Source: Syntrophaceae bacterium
Lineage (GTDB): Bacteria > Desulfobacterota > Syntrophia > Syntrophales > UBA5619
Assembly: GCA_023249795.1 (NCBI GenBank)
Contig: JAHFBU010000001.1
Coordinates: forward strand, 1 to 38,499
Direction of reading: 5' to 3'
DNA length: 38,499 nt
The notes beneath the pieces are model-generated. The model worked only from the letters and a program-made list of their open reading frames with translations, was not told where the DNA came from and did not search any database. Positions 24,096 through 32,372 of the stretch are shown here, one piece after another; within the stretch, counting starts at the first letter, position 1; every line of letters begins with the position of its first letter. The translations under genes and the position numbers were made by a program.

Positions 24096-24845
24096 ATGCC
24101 CGTCCATGTTGTCTGCATCATCCCGTCGCGTTACGAATCAAGCCGCTTTCCAGGAAAGCCGCTCGCCGAGCTCTGCGGAAAGCCGATGATCCGGCACGTC
24201 TATGAGCGGGTCCTGCGGGCGCGGTGCGTCTCATCCGTGGCCGTGGCCACGGATGACGAGCGGATCTTCCAGGCGGTCCGGGCCTTCGGCGGCCGGGCGG
24301 TGATGACTTCCGCGCAACATCGTTCGGGCACGGACCGGATCGCTGAGGCGGTCGAGACGATGGGGCTGCGGAACGAGGACATCGTTGTCAACATCCAGGG
24401 GGACCAGCCGCTCTTCGAACCGGCGCAGGTGGACGAGGTCGTGCAGCCGCTCCTGGACGATTTGACGATTCCCATGTCCACGTTGATCTACCGGATTGTC
24501 CGCGACGAAGAGATCACCCATCCGAACGCGGTCAAGACCGTCTTCGACCGTGACCAGTTCGCCCTCTACTTCTCCCGCGCCACGATTCCTTTTGTCCGAG
24601 ACCGGGGGAACAAGGCCGAATACTTCAAACACCACGGGATCTACGCCTACCGTCGCGGTTTCCTGCGCACCTTTATCTCGCTGCCCGAGGGGGTGCTGGA
24701 GCGGCTGGAGGCGCTCGAACAGCTCCGAGCTATCGAGCACGGCCACCGGATCAAGGTGGTCATCACGCCGCACGACTCCGTCGAGGTGGACACGCCCCAG
24801 GAGTTGGAGCGCGTCCGCAGACTGATGACAGGCGAGGAAACCTGA
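24096..24845 (+). CDS. kdsB: 3-deoxy-manno-octulosonate cytidylyltransferase KdsB (CMP-Kdo/CMP-Kdo8N synthetase)
   Basis: The 249-residue enzyme activates Kdo, or here perhaps its 8-amino form, with CTP. The nucleotide loop IIPSRYESSRFPGKPLA (8-24), the VNIQGDQPL metal site (near 97-105) and the C-terminal ALEQLRAIEHG block are all present, and length is normal. AGAGGG is correctly spaced before the ATG. Its place beside kdnB/kdnA fits the Shewanella enzyme that prefers Kdo8N. Substrate preference cannot be read from the sequence. Confidence 0.94.
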   Translation: MPVHVVCIIPSRYESSRFPGKPLAELCGKPMIRHVYERVLRARCVSSVAVATDDERIFQAVRAFGGRAVMTSAQHRSGTDRIAEAVETMGLRNEDIVVNIQGDQPLFEPAQVDEVVQPLLDDLTIPMSTLIYRIVRDEEITHPNAVKTVFDRDQFALYFSRATIPFVRDRGNKAEYFKHHGIYAYRRGFLRTFISLPEGVLERLEALEQLRAIEHGHRIKVVITPHDSVEVDTPQELERVRRLMTGEET

Positions 24846-24858
24846 AACAGGAGCGCAG

Positions 24859-25803
24859 ATGATCGACGTCGAGTATCTGAATAAAATCAGACTGGTTTCC
24901 CGGCCGCTCGGCCAGAAGATCGTTGCGAATTTTCTGCTTCTGCCCAACTACCGCATCTTTCAGAGGGTGGACATCCGGATCGAGAACATCGAACGGATTC
25001 CCCGCGGTGAGAGCGTGATCTTCGCCATGAACCACACCGACCGGTTCAACTACTGGCCCTTTCAGTACAAGCTCTTCAAGGCGCGAGAGTTCCCGTTCAC
25101 GACGGTCTGGGTGAAGGCCAAATACTACAAGAATGCCTTCCTTGCGAAGGGACTGGATTTCTGCAACCTCATCCCCGTGCCGTCGATGGGATATCTCATC
25201 GAGGAGTATTACCGGAAGATGTTCAACCGCAAGATGGACAAGGGTCTCTACCGCGCGGTCAAGGACATGATCGAAGGCCGTCTCGCGGATGGCGGGCCGC
25301 AGGAGCGGGCCGCCATCGAGACGCTCCAGTCGATGGGCGAACAGTTTGCGGAGTTCATCAGGACGCAATACGAGGGGGTCATGGAGAAGGTTGCGGAAGT
25401 GAGCCGCGCGGCCCTCTGCGAGCAGAAGCTCAATGTGATCATCTTTCCGGAGGGAACCCGCTCCGTGAAGCTGGCCGAGGGCCGGACCGGCCTTGCCCAA
25501 CTCGCCCTGCATACGGAAAAGCGGATCGTCCCCGTCGCCTGCAACAACTCCGAAGAGGTGTATCGGGGGAGCCTCCCCTTTGCGCGGAGCGGCCGGATCA
25601 CCTACCGGATCGGCGAGCCGCTTTCCGTGCACGATCAGCTCAAGCCCTTCCGGATCGGCGAGCCGTTCCGCCTCCTCTCTCGGGAATCGCAGCAGCGCTA
25701 CCGGGAGCAGTTCGAGGGTGTGACTCAGGTCGTCATGGAGAGCATCGACCGGATGCTCGACGAAAAATACCGCCGGGGCTGCGCTGCGACATCCCCAGTC
25801 TGA
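24859..25803 (+). CDS. LPLAT/PlsC-like acyltransferase with altered catalytic motif
   Basis: The 314-residue protein resembles glycerol-phosphate acyltransferases. It has FPEGTRS (near 195-201), then GLAQLAL and RIVPVACNN. The HX4D motif reads NHTDRFNYW, so the Asp of the catalytic pair is Asn. An insertion of roughly 80 residues, mostly helical and charged (about 110-190), separates the two motifs. It starts 13 bp after kdsB and ends the operon. It could be a modified acyltransferase for lipid A or phospholipid, or a non-catalytic relative. No transmembrane segment is obvious. Confidence 0.75.
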   Translation: MIDVEYLNKIRLVSRPLGQKIVANFLLLPNYRIFQRVDIRIENIERIPRGESVIFAMNHTDRFNYWPFQYKLFKAREFPFTTVWVKAKYYKNAFLAKGLDFCNLIPVPSMGYLIEEYYRKMFNRKMDKGLYRAVKDMIEGRLADGGPQERAAIETLQSMGEQFAEFIRTQYEGVMEKVAEVSRAALCEQKLNVIIFPEGTRSVKLAEGRTGLAQLALHTEKRIVPVACNNSEEVYRGSLPFARSGRITYRIGEPLSVHDQLKPFRIGEPFRLLSRESQQRYREQFEGVTQVVMESIDRMLDEKYRRGCAATSPV

Positions 25804-25956
25804 TCGAGACCCGTTGCCATTGCCATTGTGATGGGCATGGGCATCCGGAAATACGTGGAGCGTTTTGCCGGCGAGGCCATTCCCTGGAGGCGAGGATTAT
25901 CGCCACCGTGGACTCCTTCAGAGCAGGGCGGACTCCCGGGATACAAGACGACCGTT

Positions 25957-25979
25957 GCCGGTTTCGTAAGCAAACCGGC
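25957..25979. terminator. Hairpin between convergent genes
   Basis: GCCGGTTT (25957-25964) pairs perfectly with AAACCGGC (25972-25979) over a 7-nt loop, between the acyltransferase-like gene and ilvC. No T-tract follows on either strand. Together with the next hairpin it probably ends transcripts from both sides. Confidence 0.45.
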
Positions 25980-25984
25980 GTTCC

Positions 25985-26011
25985 GGGGACACCTTGCGGC
26001 AAGGTGTCCCC
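25985..26011. repeat. CACCTTGC-N-GCAAGGTG palindrome, copy 1 (3' of ilvC)
   Basis: GGGGACACCTTGC and GCAAGGTGTCCCC flank a single G, a 13-bp perfect inverted repeat. The core ACACCTTGCNGCAAGGTGT recurs upstream of ilvC. It lies 19 bp beyond the ilvC stop and may serve as a terminator. Confidence 0.65.
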
Positions 26012-26030
26012 GCATGTCCCCGCCGAGTTG

Positions 26031-27083
26031 TTAGCGCTTCCGGTTTTCCGGACGTAGGGCGCGGACGGCGGCGCCGGCCTGCCACAGCTCCGTGTTCCGC
26101 ATCGTTTCCAACTCCGCGTTGAGCTTCTGGCGGTAGTCGGGGGCGTTGTTCACCGACAGGACGATCCGCGTCTCCTCGCCGGAACGGACACTCTCGTAGA
26201 GCTTTTCAAAGACCGGTGCGACGGCGTCGCGGAAGGGTCCCTTCCAGTCCAGCGCTCCTCGCTGGGCGGTTGTGCTGCAGTTGGCATACATCCAGTCCAT
26301 CCCGTTCTCCGCGACGAGACGGATGAGGCTCTGCGTCAGCTCCTCCACCGTTTCATTGAAGGCCTCGCTCGGGCTGTGGCCGTTTTTCCTGAGCACGTTG
26401 TACTGCGCCTCCATGACGCCGGCCAGGGCGCCCATCAGGATTCCGCGCTCGCCCGTGAGGTCGCTGAACACCTCCTTCTCGAAAGTAGTCGGGAAGAGGT
26501 AGCCCGAACCGATGGCCATGCCGAGAGCAATGGTCTTCTCGGTCGCCTTCCCTGATGCGTCCTGGAAGATTGCGTAACTGGAATTGAGTCCGCTCCCGTC
26601 GAGAAAGTTGGTGCGCAGCGAGCGTCCCGAACCCTTGGGGGCGACGAGGACGACGTCGATGTCCGGAGGCGGAATCACGCCGGTCTGCTCCCGGTAGGTG
26701 ATCGAGAAGCCGTGTGAAAAATAGAGGGTCTTTCCCTTCGTGAGGTAGGGTTTGATCGTCGGCCACATCTGTGTTTGGCCGGCATCGGAAAGCAGGTATT
26801 CGATAATCGTTCCCCGCTTCGCCGCCTCTTCGATGGGGAAGAGGGTCTCCCCGGGAACGAAGCCGTCCTCGACGGCCTTCTTCCACGTGGCGCCTCCTTC
26901 GCGCTGTCCGACGATCACATGGATGCCGTTGTCGCGCAGGTTGAGCGCCTGCCCCGGTCCCTGCACGCCATAGCCGAGCACCGCAACTGTCTCGCCCTTC
27001 AGCACTTCCTGCGCCCGGCTCAATGGAAATTCATCGGACGTCACCACATCTTCCCACACCCCGCCGAAATTGATTTTTGCCAT
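26031..27083 (-). CDS. ilvC: Ketol-acid reductoisomerase IlvC
   Basis: The 350-residue enzyme converts acetolactate or acetohydroxybutyrate to dihydroxy acids in valine and isoleucine synthesis. The nucleotide loop is GYGVQGPGQ (37-45), followed by GQREGGATWKKA. The C-terminal knotted domain has the metal-binding segments DLTGERGILMGALAG and the CSTTAQRGALDW block. The GPGQ loop and the CSTTAQRGALDWKGPF region resemble the fungal and Bacteroidetes form rather than the common GSQGHAHA bacterial form. ATG 27083 follows AAGGAG at 6 nt; an open frame upstream has no support. Confidence 0.94.
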   Translation of the reverse strand: MAKINFGGVWEDVVTSDEFPLSRAQEVLKGETVAVLGYGVQGPGQALNLRDNGIHVIVGQREGGATWKKAVEDGFVPGETLFPIEEAAKRGTIIEYLLSDAGQTQMWPTIKPYLTKGKTLYFSHGFSITYREQTGVIPPPDIDVVLVAPKGSGRSLRTNFLDGSGLNSSYAIFQDASGKATEKTIALGMAIGSGYLFPTTFEKEVFSDLTGERGILMGALAGVMEAQYNVLRKNGHSPSEAFNETVEELTQSLIRLVAENGMDWMYANCSTTAQRGALDWKGPFRDAVAPVFEKLYESVRSGEETRIVLSVNNAPDYRQKLNAELETMRNTELWQAGAAVRALRPENRKR

Positions 27084-27170
27084 GATATTCTCCTTTGTTG
27101 ATATGAACGGGGCCTGTGTGCATCGGCCCCGGGAAAAGGGGTCGCCCGACCCCGTCTTCATTCATTCCGA

Positions 27171-27193
27171 GAACACCTTGCTGCAAGGTGTTC
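27171..27193. repeat. CACCTTGC-N-GCAAGGTG palindrome, copy 2 (between ilvN and ilvC)
   Basis: GAACACCTTGC and GCAAGGTGTTC flank a single T. It shares its core with the copy downstream of ilvC. A second small stem (GGGGTCG/CGACCCC, 27138-27153) follows it on the ilvC side, so the 131-bp ilvN-ilvC spacer is highly structured. Confidence 0.65.
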
Positions 27194-27214
27194 CCGCTGT
27201 ACGCGACTGGAATC

Positions 27215-27709
27215 CTATCCCTCCCGCTTCTGGCGGAAGACGGCTATCGCGCCGGTTCTATTCATCTCCTCCACGCCGAAAGGTTCAAAATATTTCAGGA
27301 TCGCCGCCGTCTTGTCCTTGTTTGCCGTGATCTCCAGAATCAGGTGGTCCTCGCTCATCGTGACTACCCGGCAGCCGAAGAGGTCGACCGCCCGGAGGAC
27401 CTCCCGGCGGTTCTCCACCGTGAGCAGGAGGCTGACGAGCATCAGTTCCCGCTGCACTGAAGGGGCGCCGGTGAAATCCGTGACGGAGATGATGTCCACG
27501 AGCTTGTCGAGCTGCTTTTTGATCTTCTCCGTAAAGTCGCTCTCCGCCCGGCTGGTCAGCGTAATCCGGGAGACTTCCGGGTTGATCGTCTCGGCGACGC
27601 AGAGACTTCGGATATTGTAACCGCGACTGCTGAAGACGCCGGCAATCCGCGAGAGAACCCCCGGCTGGTTGTTCACGAGCATCGAGATGGTGCGTTCCTC
27701 AATAGCCAT
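27215..27709 (-). CDS. ilvN: Acetolactate synthase small (regulatory) subunit IlvN/IlvH
   Basis: The 164-residue subunit activates IlvB and carries valine feedback. An N-terminal ACT domain (about 5-78) starts RTISMLVNNQPGVLSRIAGVFSSRG and contains the GYNIRSL block. A C-terminal ACT-like regulatory domain follows. ATG 27709 fits the family; the frame runs upstream without homologous sequence. It lies between ilvB and ilvC in the same transcript. Confidence 0.94.
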   Translation of the reverse strand: MAIEERTISMLVNNQPGVLSRIAGVFSSRGYNIRSLCVAETINPEVSRITLTSRAESDFTEKIKKQLDKLVDIISVTDFTGAPSVQRELMLVSLLLTVENRREVLRAVDLFGCRVVTMSEDHLILEITANKDKTAAILKYFEPFGVEEMNRTGAIAVFRQKREG

Positions 27710-27869
27710 ATTCCTTATTCCTTTCTTTTCCCTTCGCTTCGATGGGTCCAAGGACTTCGCCGAAGGGCGCATCGGAGATTTCTCGGTTCACCGTGCTGCC
27801 GCGGAGGAGGAGAACGGCCGGAAATATACGGCACCCGGGTGAAGGGCATGGACCACTCATTCTACCATT

Positions 27870-29531
27870 CTATTTTCCACAGATCATCTCCACATTGGAA
27901 CGGCCCGGAGGGATGATCGGATAGACATAGGCGTTCGGATCGACCATGGCCTCCAGCATATAAGGGCCCGGGGCGGAAGCCATCCGGGCAATCGCCTCCT
28001 CCGGGTCTTCGTCCATGGCAACCCGCTCGGCCTGGATGCCGAACCCTTTTGCCACGGCCGTCAGATCGACCGTGTCTCCCAGGAAGCTGGTTGTAAAACG
28101 CGCTTCGTAGAAGAGGTCCTGCATCTGCCGGATCATTCCCAAGTGGCCGTTGTTGATCACGACGATCTTGATCGGCAGGCGGTAGGTGCTGATCGTCGCC
28201 AGTTCCTGGATGTTCATGTGAAACCCGCCGTCGCCGCAGATGGCGACCACGTCCCGGTCCGGGGCGCCCACCCTGGCGCCGATGGCGGCCGGAAGGGAGA
28301 AGCCCATCGTCCCCATGCCGCCGCTCGTAAGCAAGCTGCGGGGAGAATGGCTCTGCCAGGTGCGGACCGTCCAGATCTGGTTGAGCCCCACGTCCGCGAC
28401 GGCGATCGTCTCCCGTGGCATGGCGGCCTGGATCTTTCGGATCAGGGTCCCCGCCTGGCCGCACCCGCCATCAATGAGTTTTTCTCCCAGGGTTTGGCGG
28501 TCCGTTCGTATTCGTTCCTGCCATGCCTTCCGTTCCCTGGAAACGATCAGCGGGATCAGCGCCGCAAGCGCCTCCCGGATATCCCCCACAAGGGGGAGAT
28601 CCACCCTGATGTTCTTGCCGATGGAGGTGGGATCGATGTCGATCTGGGCGACGGTGGCAAGCGGGGCGAACTCCTCGATGCGGGAGGTACTCCGCTCTGT
28701 GAAGCGGGTCCCCAGGGCGAGAATAAAGTCGGCCTGGTGGACCGTCCGGTTGGCCAATTCGTTTCCGTGCGTGCCGATGAATCCGAGGTTGAACCCGTTC
28801 GTTGTCGCGACCGAGCCGATTCCCATCATCGTGGTTACGAACGGAACCTGCGCCGTCTGCACGAACTCGGTCGCGCGGTCGCAGGCGTTGCCCAGCTTGA
28901 CACCGCCGCCGATGATGATCACCGGCCGCTCGCTCCGGCTCAGCGCCTGCGCGATCCGTTCGATCTGCTCCGGATTCCCGGCGGGTTTCGATGGCGGGGC
29001 GGCCGGTCTCCTCTTCGGCTGGTCGCCGCAGGGGGCGCTCAGGATGTCTCTCGGGATGTCTACGAGGACGGGACCCGTCCGTCCGGAGCCGGCGAGCTCG
29101 AAGGCCTGCCGGAAAGACGAGGCAATTTGGTTCACATCGCGCACCATGAAGCTGTGCTTGGTGATGGGCATCGTGATCCCGATGATGTCCGTCTCCTGAA
29201 AGGCGTCACGGCCCCAGAGGTCGCTGTTGACCTGGGCGGTGATGGCGACCATGGGGGTCGAATCCATGTAGGCGGTGGCGATTCCGGTGACCATGTTGGT
29301 GGCGCCGGGACCCGATGTGGAGAGGCAGACCCCCACCTTGCCCGTCGCGCGGGCATAGCCGTCGGCGGCATGGGCTGCCCCCTGCTCGTGCCGCATCAGG
29401 TAGTGCCGGATGCGGCTGCCGGTCAGCCGGTCGTTGAGCGGCAGGGTGTTGGCGCCGGGGTAGCCGAAAATCGCCTCCACCCCTTCCTCCAACAGGGTTT
29501 TCACAACAATGTCCGCACCGATGGTATCCAT
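27870..29531 (-). CDS. ilvB: Acetolactate synthase large (catalytic) subunit IlvB
   Basis: The 553-residue ThDP and FAD enzyme condenses pyruvate with pyruvate or 2-oxobutyrate. It has the catalytic Glu49 (MRHEQGA), a TSGPGATNMVTGIATAYMDS substrate segment, and a central FAD domain with the GTHGNELANRTV region. The ThDP/Mg motif starts GDGGFHMNIQEL near residue 431 and ends INNGHLGM. AAAGGA precedes the ATG. It is the first structural gene behind the leader peptide and attenuator hairpins. Confidence 0.95.
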   Translation of the reverse strand: MDTIGADIVVKTLLEEGVEAIFGYPGANTLPLNDRLTGSRIRHYLMRHEQGAAHAADGYARATGKVGVCLSTSGPGATNMVTGIATAYMDSTPMVAITAQVNSDLWGRDAFQETDIIGITMPITKHSFMVRDVNQIASSFRQAFELAGSGRTGPVLVDIPRDILSAPCGDQPKRRPAAPPSKPAGNPEQIERIAQALSRSERPVIIIGGGVKLGNACDRATEFVQTAQVPFVTTMMGIGSVATTNGFNLGFIGTHGNELANRTVHQADFILALGTRFTERSTSRIEEFAPLATVAQIDIDPTSIGKNIRVDLPLVGDIREALAALIPLIVSRERKAWQERIRTDRQTLGEKLIDGGCGQAGTLIRKIQAAMPRETIAVADVGLNQIWTVRTWQSHSPRSLLTSGGMGTMGFSLPAAIGARVGAPDRDVVAICGDGGFHMNIQELATISTYRLPIKIVVINNGHLGMIRQMQDLFYEARFTTSFLGDTVDLTAVAKGFGIQAERVAMDEDPEEAIARMASAPGPYMLEAMVDPNAYVYPIIPPGRSNVEMICGK

Positions 29532-29550
29532 GACCTGTTCCTTTCCGTAA

Positions 29551-29586
29551 ATAAAAAAGCCGTCGATTCTTCCGAACCGCGGCTTT
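29551..29586 (-). terminator. Second attenuator hairpin upstream of ilvB
   Basis: On the minus strand AAAGCCGCGG (29586-29577) starts a stem closed by CGGCTTT (29562-29556), with an inner GGTTC/GAATC pairing. It ends in TTTTTTATTT, so it is a credible intrinsic terminator 25 bp before the ilvB start. Its 5' arm can instead pair with the 3' arm of the first terminator (CCGCGGCTTT). Confidence 0.7.
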
Positions 29587-29588
29587 AT

Positions 29589-29629
29589 AAAAAAAGAAAA
29601 GCCGCGGACCTTTCGGGGTCTGCGGCTTT
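29589..29629 (-). terminator. First attenuator terminator upstream of ilvB
   Basis: On the minus strand AAAGCCGCAGACC (29629-29617) and GGTCCGCGGCTTT (29610-29598) form a 13-bp stem with one mismatch. TCTTTTTTT follows. This is a textbook intrinsic terminator about 17 nt after the leader peptide stop. Its 3' arm can alternatively pair with the next arm (AAAGCCGCGG), giving mutually exclusive folds. Confidence 0.85.
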
Positions 29630-29645
29630 CGTCCTTAACATTTCA

Positions 29646-29735
29646 TCAAAGACGCCGAGCAGCAGCCCCTGTGTGTACGAGTACGACGACGGGAATGACG
29701 AGAAGCAAGCTGTTCGACAATGTTGTTTGTTTCAT
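29646..29735 (-). CDS. Leader peptide of the ilvBNC operon
   Basis: A 29-codon frame starts at ATG 29735 with AAGGG 7 nt upstream and ends at TGA 29646-29648. Its centre is LLLVIPVVVLV: ten of eleven consecutive residues are Leu, Val or Ile, the products of the branched-chain pathway. It sits between a promoter and two T-tailed hairpins before ilvB. That is the layout of known ilv leader peptides, where ribosome stalling at hungry codons switches off termination. The peptide itself has no predicted stable function. Confidence 0.88.
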   Translation of the reverse strand: MKQTTLSNSLLLVIPVVVLVHTGAAARRL

Positions 29736-29768
29736 CAATTAACCCTTCCGTTCCGATGGCTGGCCCGG

Positions 29769-29797
29769 ACCCTACCGGAACGAAAAACATTTGTCAA
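29769..29797 (-). promoter_or_regulatory. Promoter of the ilvBNC leader
   Basis: On the minus strand, a perfect -35 TTGACA (29797-29792), a 17-bp spacer and a weak -10 TAGGGT (29774-29769) lie about 34 bp before the leader ATG. Position and the perfect -35 support it. Confidence 0.6.
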
Positions 29798-29807
29798 GGC
29801 GATTTTT

Positions 29808-29835
29808 GGGGCGCGGTGTCGAAGGACCGCGCCCC
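29808..29835 (-). terminator. GC-rich hairpin after the FecR-domain gene
   Basis: GGGGCGCGGT and ACCGCGCCCC form a perfect 10-bp stem with an 8-nt loop, 16 bp after the stop of the giant gene and 10 bp before the ilv promoter. No T-tract follows on the minus strand. It probably insulates the two transcription units. Confidence 0.5.
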
Positions 29836-29851
29836 AGTCTGAGGTTATGCA

Positions 29852-32372
29852 TTACTCACCCTTCACGACGACGCCCGCCGCCGTGCCGGAGAAGGAACCG
29901 GTGCCGGGGAGGGATTGGCCGTGAGCGGCGGTGTTGTTCACGCCCGGGGTGATCGTCCCCGCCGCCGCGCCCGGCATCGACGAAATGTGGATCGCCGTCG
30001 GCGCCGCGGGCAGTCTTGCCGTGTCGGTGGTGCTTCGGGCCAGCGTCCCGGGGGTGTCTGTTTGGAGATTGTGAAGGGCGGCGCCCCAGCCGTTGTTTGT
30101 CGTGTCCCACTGCTTCACTACGAATGTCTGTGTCAACCCCGTGAGGTTGCCGGAGCTACTGAGCGTCACCGTGGTGCCGACCGACGGATCCGCGGCGTAG
30201 CTTCCATAAACATTGTTTGTAGCCCAGATCCGCGGACCCTCCTCGTTCTGGAAACGGAAGAACTTGATGTTGTCCATGTTCACGTAAAGGTTGCCGTTGT
30301 TGCCCCGGAGGTTGGCCATCCCGACGTCGAAGGCGGGGATCTTCGTGGCTCGCTCGAAATTGGCCCTTTCGCTGTCGGCCATCCCGGACTGCTTGTCGAT
30401 AAAGTTTTCAGTTCTCATGTAACCGCCCTGGGAAATGGCGGTCCAGGTGAGCGGTGTCGTGGTGGGATCAAAGATCCCCTTGACGCCGCCGCCCATGACC
30501 ACCGTGTAGGATTCGGGGATGGACTCGGCGGTCATTTTTTCTCCCCACCTGGCCTCGGCTCCCGCCACGGTGCCCGAGGAGACGCCGTTGGCCGAAGCAC
30601 CCATACTGAAGTTCAGATACTCGCTGCCATAACCGCCAGCCCAAGGCGACGGAAGGGGTATGTTTTCTTCGACCGACGAGATGTTGCTACGGAAATCAAG
30701 GGGATCCCCCCCGATTAGGGAAGGGTAGCCCCCGAGAGATCCCGTACCGTAGCCTCCCGCGGATGTGTCATCGAAACCCCCGAATACCCTGTGCCAGATT
30801 CCCCATGATTCACCGGGGAAATGTTGGATGGTTGTCTGGGACGTCTGCGAATTGTTTGTGTATGCCAAGGTGTTTATGGTGGATGACGATAGATAGCCTG
30901 ACATCTGGTAGGCATTGATGTCTCCCTGCGCTTTCCAGGAACCGATCTCGGGGGCGTAGGTGCCGGCGATGTCATCACTGTAGAGGATGCCCCCGTAGCC
31001 GTAGCCCTGCTGGTAAAGGGCCATGATGCCGCCGGAAACGACGTTGGCGGAATCGGCGGCGACTCCGGCGAATCCCTCATAGTATCCCGTGAACGTCGAG
31101 GTTACGGGAATGTGGCTGAAAATTGCGCTCGCGGCGACAAAGGGCACGGTCGGGAGAGATCCCACCTCTTTGTTGCCCAGGAGGCCGAGGAACTTGATCG
31201 GGCTCGTCCCGGATGCGAAAAGGTTTAAGCTCAGGCCGCCCATGATGCCGCTGAAATAATACTGATCCTGTTGAAGGTTCACAGACTCTCCGTAACCGGA
31301 AACCACGGTCTTGAATGTGGAGCCGTCGATGGCGCTGCTGAAGGCGAGCATTTGGCCCGAGAAGGTCCCCACCCCCTCGCCGATCCACCCTCCGCTGAAG
31401 CCTCCGTCGCCGTCCGACTCTTCGTTGTACAAGCCATAGAAGGGGCCGCTGAAGGTGCCGATCTGGTCCATGGTCATGTAGTCGCCGGAAGTGACGCCCG
31501 TAATCTCGCCGTTCCCTTCCCCGATGGACGTCCAGACGGGGCTGTTTACCTTGCCGATCCAGAAACCGCTTTCGGTGGAACCGCCGCCGGTCTTGATGGC
31601 TTTTCCGTCGAAGGGATGAGAAGAACCTGTCCCAGAACCATGGTCTTGATATCCGTCCTCGATCCAGAAAGCGAAGACCCCCCACGGAAGATTGAAGGTT
31701 GCTTCCCGCTCACTGTCGTAGGCGCTGAAGTAGAAGGCGTCGATCCCGCCCAGGCCCCGGATCAGGCTTCCGGAATCGTTTCCGTATCCCGCCCTGATGT
31801 CATATTCCGTTTCCTGAAGGGTGAATGCGCTGAGGGTGGTGCGCGTCTCCATCGGCGTAGCCGTCAGGGTGCCGTCGAGGGACCAGTAACCGTATTCTAT
31901 ACCGTTCTCCACCGGGTAGGGATAAAACCCGCCCGTCAGGCCCCCCTCGCTGCCGCCCGGGGTGAAGGTGGACAGAAGTCCCGCCTTCCCGTTCTTGACA
32001 TAGATGGCCGCCAGCGCGCCGTTCGCCGTCCGTTCCCAGACGCCGTTCTCGGGATCGACGTGAGAGAGGAGCCTTCCCGCGACGGCGCCGAAGAAATCGC
32101 CGTCCTGGAAAAGCGGCTCATTCCAGAGAGAATTCGCCGGATCCGGGCGGCTGCCGACCGGTGAACTCAACAGGAGGGCATTCGGCGCGGAGCTTTCAAA
32201 GTAATCGGCGTAATCCATCCCGTATGCTCCCGCCACCTTGATCGCCGCGGGGGCGTTCCACGGGGCGGTCCAGGCGCCGATGAGGCCCCACTCGTCGCCG
32301 ACGTGCTCCTCGTAGCCGTTGTCGTTGATGTACAGGCAATTATTTATGGCATAGCCCCAGTATCCGCCGAAG
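29852..32372 (-). repeat. C-terminal large repeat of the FecR-domain protein
   Basis: It starts at GGYWGYAINNCLYINDNGYEE and ends at GSFSGTAAGVV just before the stop. It matches the first repeat in order and spacing: NGYEEHV.DEWGLIGA, GDFFG, TPMETRTTLS, GTFSGQ.LAFSS, AFDVGMANLRGNNGNLYV and SITPGVNNT-like ends. Confidence 0.85.

Noticed and set aside
25804..26030. Possible RNA gene in the spacer between the acyltransferase-like gene and ilvC
   Set aside because: No cloverleaf or known RNA motif could be folded; only the two hairpins described are visible.
28143..29924. 593-codon plus-strand open frame opposite ilvB and its leader
   Set aside because: Antisense to ilvB and the attenuator; low-complexity Arg/Gly/Asp composition typical of a shadow frame.
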